DNA of 64,000 bases, from positions 2,793,412 through 2,857,411 of the forward strand of contig PJRA01000263.1 of the NCBI GenBank assembly GCA_016987375.1, in the 5' to 3' direction. Shown here piece after piece: positions 60,391 to 64,000 of this stretch; position 1 is the first letter of the stretch; each line of letters opens with the position of its first letter. A model generated the notes under the pieces. The model did no database searches, was not told the origin of the DNA, and saw only the letters and a list, made by a program, of their open reading frames with translations. The position numbers were made by a program, and so were the translations under genes. This DNA comes from Brachionus koreanus. Lineage: Eukaryota > Rotifera > Eurotatoria > Ploima > Brachionidae.

Positions 60391-62520
60391 TTATTTTAAA
60401 GTATGATCGAATTTTTTACCAACTGCCTCAACATGATATCCTATTGAGGTTAAATGTTGATGATCAAGTATTAATCTACCATCAAAGACATGAGCTGGTT
60501 TTTGCATTATCTCAAAAATCTCTTTGTAATCATAAGTCTAAAATAAGTATCTTAATTTGTAATTTAGAGTTTTATATTTCATCAATTTACCTTGAAAATG
60601 TCCCATTCTGTGCAAATTACAATAGCATGTGAACCTTTACAAGCTTCAATTACATCCGTTGAATACAACTGCACCTTTCTCTTGACCATTTCGATTGGCA
60701 AATTTAATTGAGGATTTGACAATTCAAAAATCATTTGTTCATATTCTACTTTTGGGTCCAATACCGTAATTGAAGCACCTTCATCTAACAAATATTTGCA
60801 AATATTAATTGAAGCCGATTCCCTTTAAAACATAAATGATTTATTGTGAAGAATAACTTGCCTAATATGAGGATGGTTTCTAAGTAATTATCAAGAAAAT
60901 TAAATTTCTAACTTTAAACATGCATTTAAAAAGAAAAATGACTTTTAAATAGTCATTTTGAGTCAATTCTAAATTAAGCCAGAAACTTGGCTTTAAGTTA
61001 ATTAAAAATCAAGTTTTGAGATAATTATTTTACTCTTAGATAGAAAAACATAGAACTACTTTTAACAAAGATTAAATCAAATAGCTAATTTTTTAGATAA
61101 ACTCCTTAAAAAAGGTTATTTTTAACTATTAATAAAAATAAATCAAGTAAATTTTAATTTCAAGATAAATGTTTATCTTTTTTTCGAAATCTTTCATCCT
61201 AATTTTAAATTAGATAAACCACCTATTAGATCGTACTAGATCATAAAACATTTGATTTATTAATAAAAAAAATTCAAACCTGGTATCGCCTGTATTTTTT
61301 TTGAATGCAAAACCAAACAGAGTAATTTTTTTATTGTTCAAAGTATTGAACAAACATTTAACTATTTTGTCCACAAATCTCTTTTTTTGATAATCGTTAA
61401 TAACTAACACTTGATGCCAGTAGTCGGCTACCTCTTTTAGATTTAGATTCTCACAAAGATAAATTAGATTGTTTATATCTTTTTGAAAACAACTGCCACC
61501 AAAACCAATGCTTGCTTGTAAAAATTTGCTTCCTATTCTCGAATCGAATCCAATCGCTTTGGAAACTTCCTGAATATCGGCACCACTTGCCTCACAAATG
61601 GCTGATATAGAGTTTATACTGGAAATTCGCTGAGCAAGCATTGCATTTGCAGTCAATTTGCTCAATTCAGATGACCAAGTATTAGTTGTTATTATTAAAG
61701 ATTTATCAACCCAATTTTCATAAACACTGCTTAATTGTTCAATAGCCCATTTGCCTTTATCATCGTTATCTCCGCCAATCAAAATTCTATCTGGTTTGAG
61801 TAAATCATTGATAGCTGTTCCTTCGGCTAAAAACTCAGGGTTTGACAAGACTTGAAATTCTACATTTGGATGATGGTTTGACTTGAGCATGTTGGTTATA
61901 CTTTCGGCAGCTTTTACAGGAACAGTCGATTTTTCAACTATTATTTTTGAGTTTTTAGCTACTTTTGAAATAGTTCTTGCGGCCGATTCTACATAAGTCA
62001 AATCTGGAGCACGTCCCTTTGAATTAAATTAAATTAATTTGAATTATTCAATTAATTAATTATTCAATAAAAATTACCAATCCAACACCATAAGTTTTTG
62101 TTGGTGTATTTACACTTATGAAAATAATGTCGGCTTTTGCTATGCAATCTTCAACTCTAGTTGTAAAGTGCAAATTTTTACCTATGCATTTTTGCACGAT
62201 TTCATTTAAGCCAGGCTAGAATCAAGTTTAATCTAAAAAATTGTAAATTAATAAGGTTTTCTTATTCTACCTCATAAATTGGAATGTTTGGCGAGTTCCA
62301 CGCATTGATTCTTTCTTGACTCAAATCAACTACATTTACTTGAATGTGTGGACATTTGTATGCAATAACACTGCAAGTTGGTCCGCCAACATATCCAGCA
62401 CCAATGCAGCAAATGTTTTGGATCGGCTTTGACAAAAACTCAGGGCGACTGTCTTTTAAAAAAAAATTTTAAAAAAAAGTAATCTATTATGAACATACCT
62501 TTTAGAGTATCAGAGGCCAT
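60391..62520 (-). CDS. UGDH: UDP-glucose 6-dehydrogenase
   Basis: Six exons on the minus strand: 62520-62499, 62452-62271, 62215-62078, 62016-61280, 60822-60591, 60537-60391. Introns are 46, 55, 61, 457 and 53 bp. The product has 485 residues, with a 14-residue N-terminal extension and a shorter C-terminal tail than the 494-residue human enzyme. It oxidises UDP-glucose to UDP-glucuronate with two NAD+, supplying glycosaminoglycan synthesis, in the cytosol. Visible features: Rossmann motif [12 protein letters not shown] (residues 21-32), [30 protein letters not shown], and K234 in [10 protein letters not shown]. The catalytic cysteine is C290 in [10 protein letters not shown]. The C-terminal domain contains [13 protein letters not shown] across the exon 4/5 junction, AIVICTEWD and VFDGR. 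The first exon is only 22 coding bases. An acceptor-like TTTAG ends four bases before the ATG. All catalytic elements are intact. Confidence 0.95.
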
Positions 62521-64000
62521 TTTTCTAAATTAAAAATAAAAATCTACTAAACAAATAAATTTAAAAAAACAAATTTTTTTTAAAAAGAAGAACTTTCGAA
62601 TTTAAATATCTAAAAAACAAAAGTGATCATTTTTATAGCTACTAAATTTTTTTAAATTTTAAACAAAAAATTACAAAGCTTTACAAAACACGACAAAATT
62701 GAGAGATTTTTCAGTATTGAAAAATATTTTATATTAGAATAAACTTAAAAGGTGATATTTATAAATTTTAAATTTTAGAATTTTATTCATGAATTCTTCA
62801 GTAATTTTATAAATTATGTTTATTAAGACCAAGTTTTCACTTTAGCATTATATTTCGTAAACAATCAGTAAAATAAAAATTGATGAAAATTAATCATGCT
62901 TAGCAAATAATCAGTGACTTGAACTAACTCTGAAAAACTGATAATCACAAATATTTGAAGATAGAAGATTAATAATTAAGCTTTTAATTAGCCTATTTTT
63001 CGATTTTTTTTTAAATGTCTAATACAAAAAATATGATTGGAATTTATAAATATGCAGAATTTACTACTAAAATAAAATAAATTCACGTAACAAATAAAAA
63101 ATTCACAAAATAAAACTAGCACATTTTTTTATCAAAAAGTTCTCGTAAACAATTTTATTAAATTTACGGATTATTTGATGATCAAAAAAAATTATCCTCC
63201 GCCTTAGAATTACGTAATAAATAATAATTGTCGTGTGAGAATTATTTTTTTTAGTGGATTCAATATTATTTTCATGACTTAATTTTTTATTTTTATAAAG
63301 CTATTGAGTTTCAAAAAATCAGATAAACTAAAAGCAACGTGGCATAAACTACTTTGATGATGGCACTTTAATTAGTTATGTTTTTTAAAATTCGGTTATT
63401 AAGTAGTTGTTTGTTAGAAAATAAAAAAAAAATTCATTTATTTTATGTTTTTATTTTTATATTATGAAATGTTTCTGAGGTAACCTAAGTAAAGTTAGAA
63501 ATGATTAAAATTTTTTCACAAAGAAAATTGAAATCAAAGTCTAATAAAACTTGAAGATATTCTGCTTCTAGTTCTAAAGCTTAAAAAGTAAAGATTAATT
63601 GAAAAAGAAAAATGCTTTCATTTATTTTACTCATCATTTTGGCTTCAAAAAATAGCTGAAACAAGCTTCTGATTTTTAAGTGAACAATTTTTTTTAATAA
63701 ATCATCAATCAAGCTTAAATCAAATATAATAAATCTTGCATAATTTTTTTCTAATAAATTTTTTCAAATATAAAAAAACAGAGATTCAATTTTATGCGAA
63801 TTGTATTTCAAAAATTTATTTTTTTAATTTTAATTTCTTTTTAACTCTATAGCAGTAGGCTAGAGCTTGTAAAGAAGGATAAAGTTCCATTCCCAACAGA
63901 TCTAACTCAAATTATATTTCGAAATAAAAAAAATTTGACTTGAAAAGAATTATCAATCGTCAAGGTATATTACAGTTATTATTTAGAAGGTGCTGTTTTC
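62521..64000. other. AT-rich 5' flank of UGDH to window end
   Basis: No coding sequence, RNA gene or element ends recognised. A loosely tRNA-like string near 63850-63900 does not fold as a tRNA. Confidence 0.45.

Noticed and set aside
63850..63900. Possible tRNA (GTAGGCTAGAGC ... AGTTCCATTCCC)
   Set aside because: The T-loop and stems do not pair and no acceptor stem is found.
1..64000. CRISPR arrays, operons, prokaryotic promoters or phage genes
   Set aside because: Spliced eukaryotic genes throughout; no spaced short repeats or bacterial gene organisation.

Overview
This is an animal nuclear-genome window. It is extremely AT-rich (by eye about three quarters A+T or more) and gene-sparse. 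Genes are spliced and most introns are 44-61 bp, with a few of 150-1150 bp. Gene content is metazoan: a Nanos homologue, two aminergic GPCRs, a JmjC hydroxylase (KDM8), bublin coiled-coil protein, UDP-glucose 6-dehydrogenase and a BTB-TLDc protein. Base composition, tiny introns and the BTB-TLDc architecture are compatible with a rotifer such as Brachionus. That organism call is inference, not proof.

Layout. 2.3-4.5 kb (+): KDM8 in six exons. 7.5-9.8 kb (+): octopamine/alpha-1-adrenergic-like receptor in five exons. 11.4-12.4 kb (-): single-exon BTB-TLDc protein. 14.2-15.7 kb (+): BBLN in two exons, with a TIR element in its intron. 15.9-17.1 kb: decayed LINE. 18.8-21.5 kb (+): single-exon, very long Nanos. 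22.2-22.9 kb: a MITE and a strange direct/inverted repeat. 23.0-23.5 kb (-): small three-exon secreted or membrane-anchored protein. 26.5-28.7 kb: LINE piece next to a TIR element that carries a reverse-transcriptase tail. 29.0-32.3 kb (-): 5-HT7-like receptor. 32.3-40.6 kb: 8 kb with no gene. 40.6-41.5 kb (-): five-exon CAP-Gly protein. 42-45.8 kb: graveyard of Tc1/mariner and LINE remnants. 46.8-48.0 kb (-): secreted beta-propeller-like protein. 48-54 kb: nothing recognisable. 54.1-54.7 kb: assembly gap with a partial gene beside it. 55.9-56.2 kb: LINE shred. 56.4-59.3 kb: MULE-type DNA transposon with terminal inverted repeats and a broken transposase. 60.4-62.5 kb (-): UGDH in six exons.

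Exon structures were derived by hand from splice sites, reading phase and recalled family alignments. For all seven spliced genes the summed coding length is divisible by three. The genes do not form a functional cluster; they look like independent loci separated by AT-rich sequence and transposon debris. I found no convincing new multi-gene system. The most unusual items are the composite TIR element with a captured RT tail, the template-switch-like repeat at 22.7-22.9 kb, two adjacent near-perfect palindromes at 25.4 kb, and the GTTTAAAC-rich element inside the BBLN intron.
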